A stretch of 64,000 nucleotides of DNA from Aurantibacter_A sp039941195 (GCF_039941195.1 NZ_JBDVFA010000021.1:1-64000); one strand, 5' to 3'. Positions 54,158 to 63,016 are shown, counted from the stretch's first letter. Notes: a model not told the origin generated them from the letters alone. Program-made: numbers and translations.

Positions 54158-55921
54158 TTATAATTTCAATTTACCTTTTTTGTATTTTTTCTTAAAAATG
54201 AATCCTACAGTAAGCATGATTCCGCCAATAAAAACGAAGCAAAGCCTTCCGGTAAAATCGTTCGGTATGAATACCAATGAGAACAAAAATGTACCGTAAA
54301 CTAGACACATATTGCCCAAAATCTTAAACTGTTGTTGATCATACCCTTTATGACCGTTTTCTTTCTCGTAATCAATAGGCGTATTAATTTTTTCGAAAAA
54401 TTGTTCAACCTCTTCATGATAATTCTCTGGAGAAGTATTTCTAAACAACCGCGATCCCAAAAACCAAATACTACAAATTATGATGACCGCGAATACATTA
54501 GAAAAGAACATGACATCAATTAACTCACGAGCAGACCATGGCGTATCTACACCTATAAATTCTAATAATGCTTCAGGACCTATGTGTGTTTGAATTACAT
54601 ATGATATCAACATTCCTAATAAAACGGTTGACCATCCGGCCCATCGCGGGGTGTCTTGAAAAATAATACCCCAAGTCAACGGAATCATAAAAGGAAGCGA
54701 AATCATTGCGCCCAGTCGCATGTTGATATCGAACAGATTTATTCCTTCTAGCTCGCTAAAGAAAATTGCGGAAAGAATTACCAAACACCCTAACACTACC
54801 GTGGTAATCATTGACACTCGAAATAGCTCTTTATCGCTGGCTGATTTTCTAAGGATGGGTTTATAGAAATTGCGTACAAAGATACCGGCGTTACGGTTTA
54901 GGGTACTATCCATAGACGACATGGTAGCTGCAAAAATGGCACAAATCATTACTCCAATCATTCCAACCGGAAGCAGTTCAATTCCCATTGCCAAATAAAT
55001 ACCATCTACGGCTTTTTCACCAAGGGGTTTAAGGGAGTCAACGGCTGATATATCAGGAAACATAATAGACGCAGCCATTGGGGGAATAAACCATATAATG
55101 GTTACTGTAAAAAACAAGAGAGATGCCATTAACGAAGCTTTTCGAGCCTGTTCAGAATCTTTTACTGCCAAAAACCGATAGCCGTCATTGGTGTTATTAA
55201 CCGAAAAAAACTGCTTGCAAAACGATGCTATAAACCAAAGCCAAACAATTTTGCTATCGGCCAATTCTGACCAATTGTATTGTGAGGTTGGTAGCTGCTC
55301 AATGAAGTTGCCTACTCCCCCTAGTTCTCGCAACGACAAAAACGCCAATATAATAGCAACGGGCACCATTATCATCAACTGCATAAAATCACTAGCTACA
55401 ACCGCCCATGAACCACCCAACAGGGATATCACCAATACGGTAACACCAACTGCGAGAACTGTCATTTCCATGCTGACCCCAAAAACGGTAGAAATAATAA
55501 TGCCTAAACTGTACAACCAAACACCACCGTGGATTACCCCGAAAGGCACGACCATCCATGTGAAAAATTGTTCGTTGGCTTTACCAAAACGTTCGCGAAC
55601 CACTTCTATGGCGGTTACCACACGAGTTTGTCTAAAACGCTTTGAAAAATATAGAAAGCTTATAAAGAACCCAACTCCGTTCGCCATGTAGACAATAAAA
55701 ATGAACGTACCGGTTTCATAAGCTTTACCTGCTGCACCGGTGTAGGTTACCGCGCTAATAAAAGACATGAAGGTAGTCGCCCCAACTAGCCACCAAAGCA
55801 TACTACCCCCTCCACGAAAATAGTCACTGGTATTCTTATTCATTCTTTTGAATACCACACCAACGGTAATCATCAAGATAAAGTAGGCCACAATGACCAT
55901 GTTGTCGTAAAATGAAATCAT
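54158..55921 (-). CDS. SSS-family sodium/solute symporter 2 (island)
   Basis: A 587-residue sodium:solute symporter paralogous to symporter 1, with the same start pattern (SDYFRGGGSMLWWLVGATTFM, FTGAAGKAYETG) and the conserved CAIFAATMSSMDSTLNRNAGIFVRNFY block. The C-terminus (SLVFIPNDFTGRLCFVFIG) differs more. Eleven base pairs separate it from the dehydratase gene, so it is co-transcribed. Two similar transporters suggest uptake of two related sugar acids. Confidence 0.9.
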   Translation of the reverse strand: MISFYDNMVIVAYFILMITVGVVFKRMNKNTSDYFRGGGSMLWWLVGATTFMSFISAVTYTGAAGKAYETGTFIFIVYMANGVGFFISFLYFSKRFRQTRVVTAIEVVRERFGKANEQFFTWMVVPFGVIHGGVWLYSLGIIISTVFGVSMEMTVLAVGVTVLVISLLGGSWAVVASDFMQLMIMVPVAIILAFLSLRELGGVGNFIEQLPTSQYNWSELADSKIVWLWFIASFCKQFFSVNNTNDGYRFLAVKDSEQARKASLMASLLFFTVTIIWFIPPMAASIMFPDISAVDSLKPLGEKAVDGIYLAMGIELLPVGMIGVMICAIFAATMSSMDSTLNRNAGIFVRNFYKPILRKSASDKELFRVSMITTVVLGCLVILSAIFFSELEGINLFDINMRLGAMISLPFMIPLTWGIIFQDTPRWAGWSTVLLGMLISYVIQTHIGPEALLEFIGVDTPWSARELIDVMFFSNVFAVIIICSIWFLGSRLFRNTSPENYHEEVEQFFEKINTPIDYEKENGHKGYDQQQFKILGNMCLVYGTFLFSLVFIPNDFTGRLCFVFIGGIMLTVGFIFKKKYKKGKLKL

Positions 55922-55986
55922 AAATATTGTTTCAGTTGAATGGATAACTACTATGAAATGCTCTAGTTTGAGGAGTACATGGTCCT

Positions 55987-56691
55987 TTATCTAAAGTCCT
56001 TGCAAAAATTAACTAGCATTTCGAAATGAAATTCCATAGCCTTCAGTGCTGCTTCAGCATTTTTATCTTTTATCGCTTGAAAAATGGCTTCATGTTTTGC
56101 AACTTCAAATGCAAAACCTTCTTCATCATTTACACGCGTCTTCTCAAAAGTTGAAATGATTTTAGGGGTAATTTTTAACATGAAAGCATTAATAGAGCTG
56201 TTTTTACTTGCCTTACTTATTGCCAAATGAAATAATAAATCTTCCTGCAAAGCATCATTCCCACTGAGAATTTTAGTTTTATATCTACTTAAAGCAGCTT
56301 CAATATTTTTTAAATCATCGTTTGTTCTTCTAACAGCAGCTAAGCTGACTGATTTAGCCTCTAACATCAATCTTGTCTCCACCAAAGAAAGAAAATCTTG
56401 CTTTTCCAATGCGATAATATCTTCTATGATACCATTCATAGCAATTCGCCCAATACCCGCCAAAAAAGTCCCCGATTGTGGGACTGATTTTACCAATTCA
56501 TAGGACTCTAGTTTTTGAATTGCCTCTCCAATATTTCTTCGACTTACATTAAACTTTTCTGATAATACTCGTTCCGATGGTAGTTTGTCATCAGGTTCCA
56601 AGTTTTTTAAATTAATGAAATCCTTAATTTTTGAAATAATCATATTCTGGACCTCAATATTATCTTTAATTCTTATGTGTTTAGATTTCAT
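55987..56691 (-). CDS. FadR-type GntR-family transcription regulator (island)
   Basis: A 234-residue regulator. The N-terminal winged helix (about 15-80) has LEPDDKLPSERVLSEKFNVSRRNIGEAIQKLES, the classical GntR motif. The C-terminal FCD domain (about 100-225) shows LVETRLMLEAKSVSLAA, LFHLAISKASKN, EVAKHEAIFQAIK and AMEFHFEMLV with the His ligands of the FCD metal site. FCD regulators of hexuronate and sugar-acid genes usually repress until a pathway acid binds. It is the first gene of the leftward island operon (65 bp before symporter 2) and has tandem operator candidates upstream. Confidence 0.93.
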   Translation of the reverse strand: MKSKHIRIKDNIEVQNMIISKIKDFINLKNLEPDDKLPSERVLSEKFNVSRRNIGEAIQKLESYELVKSVPQSGTFLAGIGRIAMNGIIEDIIALEKQDFLSLVETRLMLEAKSVSLAAVRRTNDDLKNIEAALSRYKTKILSGNDALQEDLLFHLAISKASKNSSINAFMLKITPKIISTFEKTRVNDEEGFAFEVAKHEAIFQAIKDKNAEAALKAMEFHFEMLVNFCKDFR

Positions 56692-56819
56692 TTAATATTA
56701 ATTAATAGATTAGGCAAGAAAAAAAAGCGTGTTATGCTTCGCTTCAATTTTCTCTCTAAAAACATGACTTGTTTTAAACTCGAAATATTAAGCTCCACTC
56801 CAAATAATAAATAGTATTC

Positions 56820-56864
56820 AACTGGTGCGCCAAATTGGAAAACCAAACTGGTGCGCCAAATATA
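56820..56864 (-). promoter_or_regulatory. Tandem operator repeats and -7 box for the island operon
   Basis: Two identical 16-mers AACTGGTGCGCCAAAT lie at 56820-56835 and 56846-56861, 26 bp apart. The core TGGTGCGCCA is an imperfect palindrome of the size bound by FadR/GntR repressors. The second copy overlaps TATATTTG (minus strand, 56857-56864), a perfect -7 box, about 166 bp before the regulator's start, so binding there would block transcription of the regulator and operon. The rest of 56692-57360 has no gene that I can support. Confidence 0.7.
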
Positions 56865-57364
56865 CAAATATTTTGATGAAAAAAAATGACCCGATTTTTA
56901 ATAAAATAGATATTGGTTAAGCGTTCAATTCCAAGTAATATTAACTTCTAATTACTTATTCTAGACACTGCTAATTTTTTCCATTCCCCCAAATATTAAG
57001 GGTAGCCCCTCTTTAATAATTCTATACTCCTGCTCCTACGGTAGCTTCTCTTAACCAAACTCAGTATAACTTTAGTTTCTAAATTAGACTGGGTATTGAG
57101 TTGAAAGAATTGTTATTACACAATTTAACTTTCAATTTGGACAAGTCGAAAAAAGAATTATAACGTTGTATTTAAGAAAAAGGCAATAGAATTAAGATTT
57201 GCATTGGGCAGAGCGTAATTCAACTTTACAACGGGTTAGTTATCGCTACTTCTGAAACGAAAAGTTGGCGACAAGAGTCGATTAAAAAATGAAAAATCTT
57301 CTAATTGATAGATTACCCTCTATTACTACGATAACCAAACAATTTAAATGTTGTAGAAAACAAA

Positions 57365-57390
57365 AAACCCTGACAGAAAAGTCAGGGTTT
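57365..57390 (-). terminator. Terminator of the tRNA-Leu gene
   Basis: AAACCCTGAC (57365-57374), loop AGAAAA, GTCAGGGTTT (57381-57390): a 10-bp perfect stem 6 bp past the tRNA 3' end. On the minus strand an A-run complement gives TTTTTT; on the plus strand CTTTT follows, so it can work both ways. Confidence 0.85.
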
Positions 57391-57396
57391 CTTTTG

Positions 57397-57478
57397 TACA
57401 GGCGGAGAGACTCGAACTCTCACACCGCAAGGCACTAGATCCTAAGTCTAGCGTGTCTACCAATTCCACCACGCCTGC
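57397..57478 (-). tRNA. tRNA-Leu(UAG)
   Basis: An 82-nt tRNA on the minus strand. The acceptor GCAGGCG pairs with CGCCTGT, with discriminator A and no encoded CCA. The D-loop GAATTGGTAGA is standard for leucine, the anticodon arm CTAGA-CTTAGGA-TCTAG gives anticodon UAG (decoding CUA), a long class II variable arm TGCCTTGCGGTG follows, and the T-arm GAGAG-TTCGAGT-CTCTC closes it. Its 3' part is duplicated at 49213-49266. Confidence 0.97.
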
Positions 57479-57585
57479 ATACTTCAAAATGTATCCTCTT
57501 TGCAACAATTCTGCAAAAGGAGTGCAAATATATAGTAAAAATCTTATTCACTAAATAATCAGGCAGCAAAAAAACATCTTTTTTG

Positions 57586-57593
57586 TAACTTTG
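57586..57593 (+). promoter_or_regulatory. -7 box of the M20 dipeptidase gene
   Basis: TAACTTTG is a perfect TAnnTTTG, 22 bp before the ATG at 57616. No TTTG is found at the normal -33 distance. Confidence 0.35.
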
Positions 57594-57615
57594 AATCCAA
57601 TTTAAATTATACTAA

Positions 57616-59007
57616 ATGCAAGACATATCGGCATATATCAGTGAAAACAAGGATCGTTTTATAACTGAACTTATTGAACTCTTAAAAATTCCTTCTATTA
57701 GTGCAGACCCAGCCTACTCAAAAGATGTAGTAAAAACCGCTGAAGAAGTAAAAAACAGTCTTGTTGCTGCCGGTTGTGACACTGTTGAAATTTGTGAAAC
57801 AGCTGGATATCCTATTGTTTATGCTGAAAAACTAATTGATCCAAATTTACCAACGATTCTCGTTTACGGACATTATGATGTACAACCGCCAGATCCAATA
57901 GAATTATGGGACTCACCCCCTTTTGAGCCTGTTATTAAAAAAACAGCAATACACCCAAACGGGGCTATTTTCGCCCGTGGAGCTTGTGATGACAAAGGGC
58001 AGATGTATATGCATGTTAAGGCTTTTGAATATATGATTAAGTCTAATAATTTGCCTTGTAATGTTAAATTTATGATTGAAGGTGAAGAAGAGGTTGGTAG
58101 TGACAACCTCGGACTTTTCGTTGCAGCGAATCGTGAGAAACTAGCCAATGATATTATTTTAATTTCAGATACTAGTATGATTGCAAATGACGTGCCTAGT
58201 ATCAGTACTGGTCTTCGTGGTTTAAGCTATGTTGAAGTTGAAGTTACTGGCCCTAATAAAGATTTACACAGTGGTGTTTATGGTGGCGCCGTAGCGAATC
58301 CAATAAACATTCTTGCAAAGATGATTGCTTCTTTACAAGATGACCAAAATAGAATTACCATTCCTGGATTTTACGACAAAGTTCAAGACTTGTCAGATGT
58401 TGAACGAACAAAAATGGCCGAAGCTCCTTTTACATTAGATGCCTATAAAAAAGATTTGGATATCGATGCAGTTTATGGTGAGGAAGGATATACAACTAAC
58501 GAGCGAAATTCAATTAGACCTACCCTTGACGTCAATGGTATTTGGGGTGGCTATATTGGCGAAGGTGCTAAAACTGTTTTACCAAGTAAAGCTTTTGCTA
58601 AAATTTCGATGCGATTGGTACCTAACCAAGATTGGGAAGAAATTACCGAACTTTTCACCAAACATTTTCTTTCTATTGCGCCAAAAGGAGTGCGTGTGAA
58701 AGTTACTCCGCATCATGGCGGACAAGGTTATGTTACACCTATTGACAGTGTAGGTTACGCTGCAGCTGAAAAGGCGTATGAAAAAACATTTAATAAAAAA
58801 CCACTTCCGCAAAGAGGCGGGGGCAGTATTCCTATTGTAGCGCTATTTGAAGAAGAATTAAAAAGCAAAACAATATTAATGGGCTTTGGTTTGGATAGTG
58901 ATGTAATTCACTCACCAAATGAACATTTCGGAATTTGGAATTACTTGAAAGGAATTGAGACTATACCTTATTTCTATATGTATTTCACAGAAATGTCTAA
59001 GAGCTAA
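57616..59007 (+). CDS. M20 family metallopeptidase/dipeptidase
   Basis: A 463-residue cytoplasmic zinc peptidase. ILVYGHYDVQPPDP holds the first His and Asp, FARGACDDKGQMYMH the bridging Asp, and MIEGEEEVGSDNL the Glu pair; the C-terminal zinc His lies in FGLDSDVIHSPNEHFGI. The central part (about 205-310) is the dimerisation lid (DLHSGVYGGAVANP). It most likely cleaves dipeptides or carnosine-like compounds. There is no signal peptide. Confidence 0.93.
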   Translation: MQDISAYISENKDRFITELIELLKIPSISADPAYSKDVVKTAEEVKNSLVAAGCDTVEICETAGYPIVYAEKLIDPNLPTILVYGHYDVQPPDPIELWDSPPFEPVIKKTAIHPNGAIFARGACDDKGQMYMHVKAFEYMIKSNNLPCNVKFMIEGEEEVGSDNLGLFVAANREKLANDIILISDTSMIANDVPSISTGLRGLSYVEVEVTGPNKDLHSGVYGGAVANPINILAKMIASLQDDQNRITIPGFYDKVQDLSDVERTKMAEAPFTLDAYKKDLDIDAVYGEEGYTTNERNSIRPTLDVNGIWGGYIGEGAKTVLPSKAFAKISMRLVPNQDWEEITELFTKHFLSIAPKGVRVKVTPHHGGQGYVTPIDSVGYAAAEKAYEKTFNKKPLPQRGGGSIPIVALFEEELKSKTILMGFGLDSDVIHSPNEHFGIWNYLKGIETIPYFYMYFTEMSKS

Positions 59008-59016
59008 GTACTAGAA

Positions 59017-59058
59017 TTAGGAGTTTTATTTAAGGGATTACATAATTAAAACTCCTAA
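59017..59058. terminator. Long bidirectional hairpin between convergent genes
   Basis: TTAGGAGTTTTA (59017-59028) pairs perfectly with TAAAACTCCTAA (59047-59058) around an 18-nt loop. It lies between the stops of the M20 gene (59007) and the PhnA-like gene (59064). Confidence 0.7.
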
Positions 59059-59063
59059 CTATC

Positions 59064-59642
59064 TTATATTTTCTTAACGTACTTCGTAATAATTACAATT
59101 TGAGTAGGCCCAACTTTACCTTCTATAAATTCGGCATTTTCGCGATCTAAAGAAATTCTACGAACTGCAGTACCTTGCTTTGCAACCATACTGCTTCCTT
59201 TTACCTTAAGATCTTTGATTAAAACTACACTATCGCCATTTTCTAAAATAACACCATTAACATCGCGATGAATAATCTTTTCACTTTCATCAACACCTTC
59301 TCCAGTTTCTTTTGCCCATACTAGTGTATCATCTTCAAGGTAAAGCATATCCAACAAATCTTTGGGCCAACCTTCTGCTTTCAATCGAGAAAGCATGCGC
59401 CAAGCAATTACTTTAACCGCCTCGTGTTCACTCCACATGCTATCATTTAAACACCGCCAATGGTTTGCATCTGTGGTATCAGGATCTTCTATTTGACCAA
59501 TGCAAGTAGAACAGCCTAAAAGACTACCATCTAAACCGCCTGTTGATTTCGGTTGCACTTCATAAACTTCTAAATTATCAGTAGCCGCACAAAGCTCACA
59601 AACATTGCCGCTTCTTTTTTGTAAATCTTCTAACAAACTCAT
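59064..59642 (-). CDS. PhnA-domain protein (YjdM-like)
   Basis: A 192-residue protein. An N-terminal zinc-ribbon-like part has CELCAATDNLEVYEV and GCSTCIGQIEDPDT; the C-terminal PhnA domain (about 115-190) has VNGVILENGDSVVLIKDLKVKGSS, VRRISL and VGPTQIVIITKYVKK. PhnA/YjdM proteins are widespread and were once linked to phosphonate use, a role now doubtful. The extra central Trp-rich part (HWRCLNDSMWSEHEAVKVIAWRML) is found in Bacteroidota versions. Confidence 0.88.
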   Translation of the reverse strand: MSLLEDLQKRSGNVCELCAATDNLEVYEVQPKSTGGLDGSLLGCSTCIGQIEDPDTTDANHWRCLNDSMWSEHEAVKVIAWRMLSRLKAEGWPKDLLDMLYLEDDTLVWAKETGEGVDESEKIIHRDVNGVILENGDSVVLIKDLKVKGSSMVAKQGTAVRRISLDRENAEFIEGKVGPTQIVIITKYVKKI

Positions 59643-59751
59643 TGATTACTATTTTGAGGGTATAAACTTATGGCTTTCTTAGTAATCATATCTATTGATA
59701 TGTAGCAAATTTTATTGGATCGCACTATTATCCGGATTATTTCGTTCTTAA

Positions 59752-60318
59752 ATGACTGTAAATAACCTACTTCCCATGTCAATTTCAGAACAAAAAACAT
59801 CATTATTTTTTAAGCTAAGTATTTCCATAACCGTATTCGGAGCACTTCTAAAATATTTATCATGGCCTTTGATAATATTAGGAGGCGTAGGAATGGTTAT
59901 TTTTCATGGTATTCAATTTTTTCAAAAACAAAAAAGACTACCCTTGGATTATGCTAGATACATACTAGTAGTTGTGTTTTTATGTAATTATTTATTTAGC
60001 ATTTTTCAGTTACCATACGCCAATATACTTAGTTTAATAACCAAGGTTTCCCTTATTGTTTTTCTCCTTCTTTATATCAAAAAAATAGTATCGGCCAGCC
60101 AAGAAAACACAGATAGAAATCAATTATTATCCAATTATAGCACGGAAGACCTATCCTACTTATTGGCCGACTTAGCGACGGTCTATATTGTACTAGCCTC
60201 CTTATTTAAAATTTTACAGTGGGAATTTGGCATAATAAATACCAATTTTCTTTTGATAATCGGACTTATATCTGCCTTTATTTCTATTCTGACCAGTTCT
60301 AAAATTTCCAGAAAATAG
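59752..60318 (+). CDS. Small integral membrane protein with GldL-like motifs
   Basis: A 188-residue protein (a second start at 59776 is possible) with about five membrane helices. Two copies of a phrase like that in the N-terminal membrane part of the gliding motor protein GldL are present: FGALLKYLSWPLIILGGVGM (about residues 29-48) and LASLFKILQWEFG (about 148-160), each with a K followed by a W. It lacks the cytoplasmic part of GldL and is a member of unnamed Flavobacteriia membrane proteins. It is not linked to gliding genes here. Confidence 0.6.
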   Translation: MTVNNLLPMSISEQKTSLFFKLSISITVFGALLKYLSWPLIILGGVGMVIFHGIQFFQKQKRLPLDYARYILVVVFLCNYLFSIFQLPYANILSLITKVSLIVFLLLYIKKIVSASQENTDRNQLLSNYSTEDLSYLLADLATVYIVLASLFKILQWEFGIINTNFLLIIGLISAFISILTSSKISRK

Positions 60319-60372
60319 GAAATTTACTATTCCAATTTACCTTCGCTTAGGTAAAACTACAGAATTTTTAAC

Positions 60373-60434
60373 TCTACATTTGTAGAATTAAAATTTTTAT
60401 TCTATGTTTGTAGAACACATTCTAACAACGTAGA
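60373..60434 (+). promoter_or_regulatory. BlaI-type operators overlapping the promoter of the BlaI/M56 pair
   Basis: TCTA-N6-TAGA occurs three times: 60373-60386 (CATTTG centre, perfect palindrome), 60401-60414 (TGTTTG) and 60421-60434 (ACAACG), the last ending one base before the ATG at 60436. The promoter lies inside: TTTG (60379-60382), 20-bp spacer, TATGTTTG (60403-60410). Operator 1 covers the -33 box and operator 2 the -7 box, as expected for a BlaI/MecI repressor that binds TACA/TGTA dyads. Confidence 0.85.
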
Positions 60435-60435
60435 A

Positions 60436-60801
60436 ATGCAACTATCAAAATCGGAAGAAGAATTAATGAATATTTTATGGAAGCAGCAAAAGGCTTTTAT
60501 GAAAGATTTGCTAGAAGCCTATCCAGTCCCAAAGCCAGCAACAACTACAATCGCGACACTATTAAAACGCATGACCGATAAAGGTTTTATAGCCTACAAA
60601 AGTTTTGGACGATCAAGAGAATATTTTCCATTGGTTAAAAAGAAAGCCTATTTTTCAAAGCACGTAAACGGACTTATTAAAAATTTCTTTGATGATTGCC
60701 CTAGCCAATTCGCTTCATTTTTTACACAAGAAACTAATCTTTCTAAAAAAGAATTAGAAGATTTAAAGCAGTTGATTGATAACGAAATAAAAAGCAAATA
60801 G
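60436..60801 (+). CDS. BlaI/MecI/CopY-family repressor
   Basis: A 121-residue winged-helix protein. SKSEEELMNILWKQQKAFMKDLLEAY is the BlaI N-terminal signature, TTIATLLKRMTDKGFIAYKSFG the recognition helix and wing, and the C-terminal part (about 75-121) the dimerisation helices. In the BlaR/MecR systems this protein is cleaved after the sensor is activated. It lies 1 bp before the M56 gene and probably represses both genes. Confidence 0.95.
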   Translation: MQLSKSEEELMNILWKQQKAFMKDLLEAYPVPKPATTTIATLLKRMTDKGFIAYKSFGRSREYFPLVKKKAYFSKHVNGLIKNFFDDCPSQFASFFTQETNLSKKELEDLKQLIDNEIKSK

Positions 60802-60802
60802 C

Positions 60803-63016
60803 ATGCTCATCTATATCTTAAAATCGGCTGCATGCCTCGCTATATTACTACTTTTCTATAAACTTTTTCTGGAAAAGATTAGTATGCATGTTTTCAAACG
60901 CTTCTATCTATTAGGTGCAATACTTTTTGCTTTTGTTGCCCCAACTGTTGTTTTTACAGAATACATTGAAGTTGCTCCAATAAACTATGATAATCTAAAC
61001 GTGTCGTCAATTTCTTACAGTAATACGCCTTTAAAAGAAACACCCGAAATTGTGGGGTTTTCCACAATTTTATGGGTAGCATATAGTGTGGGAGTTCTTT
61101 TCTTTTGTATAGTATTCTTTAAAAACCTAATCCATATTTTAAAACGGATTCAACGAAATCCGAACTATCGAGAATCAAGTTTTATTCATGTTTTATTACA
61201 TGAAAAACTACCACCACATAGTTTTTTAAAGTACATATTTCTCAATAAAAAGAAGTTTGAAGAAAACACAATTCCTAAGGAAGTGCTACTACACGAAGAA
61301 ACGCATGCACGCGAAAAACACAGTTTAGATGTTCTTTTAATTGAAGTATTACAAGTTATCTTTTGGTTTAATCCACTTTTCTATTTCTACAAAAAAGCTA
61401 TTAAACTAAATCACGAATTTTTAGCGGATCAAGCTGTTCTTAATACTAAAATTGACACTGCTACGTATCAGAATACCCTTTTATCGTTTTTGTCATCGAA
61501 AGACGATAGAAAACAACAATCAATGTTGTCGAGTGCCATCAATTATTCATCAATCAAAAAACGATTCACAATCATGAAAACAAAAACATCAAAAAAAGCT
61601 ATTCTTTTTAGAAGCCTATTATTATTACCATTATTAACTGCAATGCTATACGGCTTTAGTAAAAAGGAAATTCAAGTAGCGAAAAGTACGACAGTCAAAC
61701 AACAAAAACTTAAACTGCAAGAAACGGCCACGCTTGAAATGGTATTTAACTATAACCAATTAGCCAAAAAATACAATGCTGCTCCTATAAAAGATAGAGT
61801 AATACCTATTGATGATTTAAAATCCCTAGAACTGATTTATGGAAAGATGTCGCAGAGTCAAAAGCAAAGTGCACAACCTTTTCCTAAATGCGCGCAGCAA
61901 GATGCTACCAAAGAAGAAATCCAAGAATATAACACCTTAGCAAAAAAATATAATGCAATGCTCGAAGGTGACCATTTTACCATTCGCATGCCCGATGTAG
62001 AACGAATAAAAGAACTCTACAACTTAATGACAGAAACCCAACGTACTAATGCAGAGCCATTTCCCGATTTTCCAAAACCTCCTGCTATGCCTGCCCCTCC
62101 AATACCTCCTAATACTGTAAAAGAAGTAGCGTCAGAAATTAAAAACGCACATGATACATTGTCAGTTCAGGAGTTAGTTATTTCAGAACAATTCTTTCAA
62201 ACTGATTTTCCGGCTGCTCCGAACTTAGCATTTAGAAAAAGTGACAAACCCTTATCAAATAAAGTTCAGAAAGCCATTAACACCTTTGTAAAACAGAAAA
62301 AAAAGTATCACGAATTAATTGACAAGCAACTCAAGACCAAAAAAGTAGATGAAACTAAAATTGAAACTAGCTACAATAAACTTTTAGAAGCTTATGACGA
62401 CTATAAAGTGCAAGCAATTGAAGAAGGTGTTTTTGCACAGGCATCACCAGCCTTTGGTAAAAAGATAAAACTACAGTCGCCCAAAACTCCTACTAAATCT
62501 CCTAAACCACCAACTACTAAAAGTTTAAGTGATAAAGCATTCGCCAAAAAGCAAATTGAAGCAATTGTAGAAAATCAGGATCCTTATGACAATGTATTCA
62601 TGCGTATTGATTCTAAAACCAATAAACTTAGTTCAAATATAAATAGTCCCAATGCTCCACCAAAACCGCAAACACCCCCCAAGGCGAAAAGCTACGTTAA
62701 TATACCGGCAACACCCGAACAAACGACTAATCTATTACGTGAAGAACTGAAATATAATAGAACTAATGGTAATATTATTGCTGTAGAAACTATAGGTGAT
62801 GAGTTTTATATCAATATCCCACCTCCTCCAACTCCACCTAACCCATTAGATTTAGCCATTGAACTGGCAAAAAAAGATGCCACCTTCTATTACAAAAAGA
62901 AGAAGATTTCTTCTGATGAAGCTATAGAAATATTAAAGAAAAATGAAGATTTAAGTATGCAAGTTTCTAAAGCTAAAAACGGAAAGCATATTGTAAAAAT
63001 TGATACACATTTTTAA
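60803..63016 (+). CDS. M56-family BlaR1-like membrane metallopeptidase with repeat-rich periplasmic part
   Basis: A 737-residue protein. The N-terminal part has four membrane helices (about 1-120) and the zinc motif HEETH (residues 164-168) in LLHEETHAREKHSLD, with the third ligand Glu205 in NHEFLADQ. A last transmembrane helix (about 267-283) leads to a long periplasmic part that has no penicillin-binding domain. Instead it carries two copies of a roughly 65-residue unit (YNQLAKKYNAAPI; YNTLAKKYNAMLE), then several Pro-rich tracts (PAPPIPPN, PPPPTPPNP). It should cleave the BlaI repressor when the unknown signal arrives. Confidence 0.9.
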   Translation: MLIYILKSAACLAILLLFYKLFLEKISMHVFKRFYLLGAILFAFVAPTVVFTEYIEVAPINYDNLNVSSISYSNTPLKETPEIVGFSTILWVAYSVGVLFFCIVFFKNLIHILKRIQRNPNYRESSFIHVLLHEKLPPHSFLKYIFLNKKKFEENTIPKEVLLHEETHAREKHSLDVLLIEVLQVIFWFNPLFYFYKKAIKLNHEFLADQAVLNTKIDTATYQNTLLSFLSSKDDRKQQSMLSSAINYSSIKKRFTIMKTKTSKKAILFRSLLLLPLLTAMLYGFSKKEIQVAKSTTVKQQKLKLQETATLEMVFNYNQLAKKYNAAPIKDRVIPIDDLKSLELIYGKMSQSQKQSAQPFPKCAQQDATKEEIQEYNTLAKKYNAMLEGDHFTIRMPDVERIKELYNLMTETQRTNAEPFPDFPKPPAMPAPPIPPNTVKEVASEIKNAHDTLSVQELVISEQFFQTDFPAAPNLAFRKSDKPLSNKVQKAINTFVKQKKKYHELIDKQLKTKKVDETKIETSYNKLLEAYDDYKVQAIEEGVFAQASPAFGKKIKLQSPKTPTKSPKPPTTKSLSDKAFAKKQIEAIVENQDPYDNVFMRIDSKTNKLSSNINSPNAPPKPQTPPKAKSYVNIPATPEQTTNLLREELKYNRTNGNIIAVETIGDEFYINIPPPPTPPNPLDLAIELAKKDATFYYKKKKISSDEAIEILKKNEDLSMQVSKAKNGKHIVKIDTHF

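Larger units (their letters stand above)
49267..57393. mobile_element. Probable tRNA-Leu genomic island carrying sugar-acid uptake and catabolism genes
   Basis: About 8.1 kb between the 54-bp direct repeats at 49213-49266 and 57394-57447. The right repeat lies in the intact tRNA-Leu gene and the element lies downstream of the tRNA 3' end, the expected geometry for tRNA-targeted integration. All genes in it are leftward and serve one metabolic theme (GntR regulator, two symporters, mannonate dehydratase-like enzyme, Ldh-family dehydrogenase). No integrase, excisionase or transposase is visible, so the element is either decayed or was mobilised in trans. Confidence 0.6.

Noticed and set aside
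55188..55691. A 167-codon plus-strand frame inside symporter 2
   Set aside because: It is a mirror frame of the transporter; the encoded sequence has no independent domain signal.
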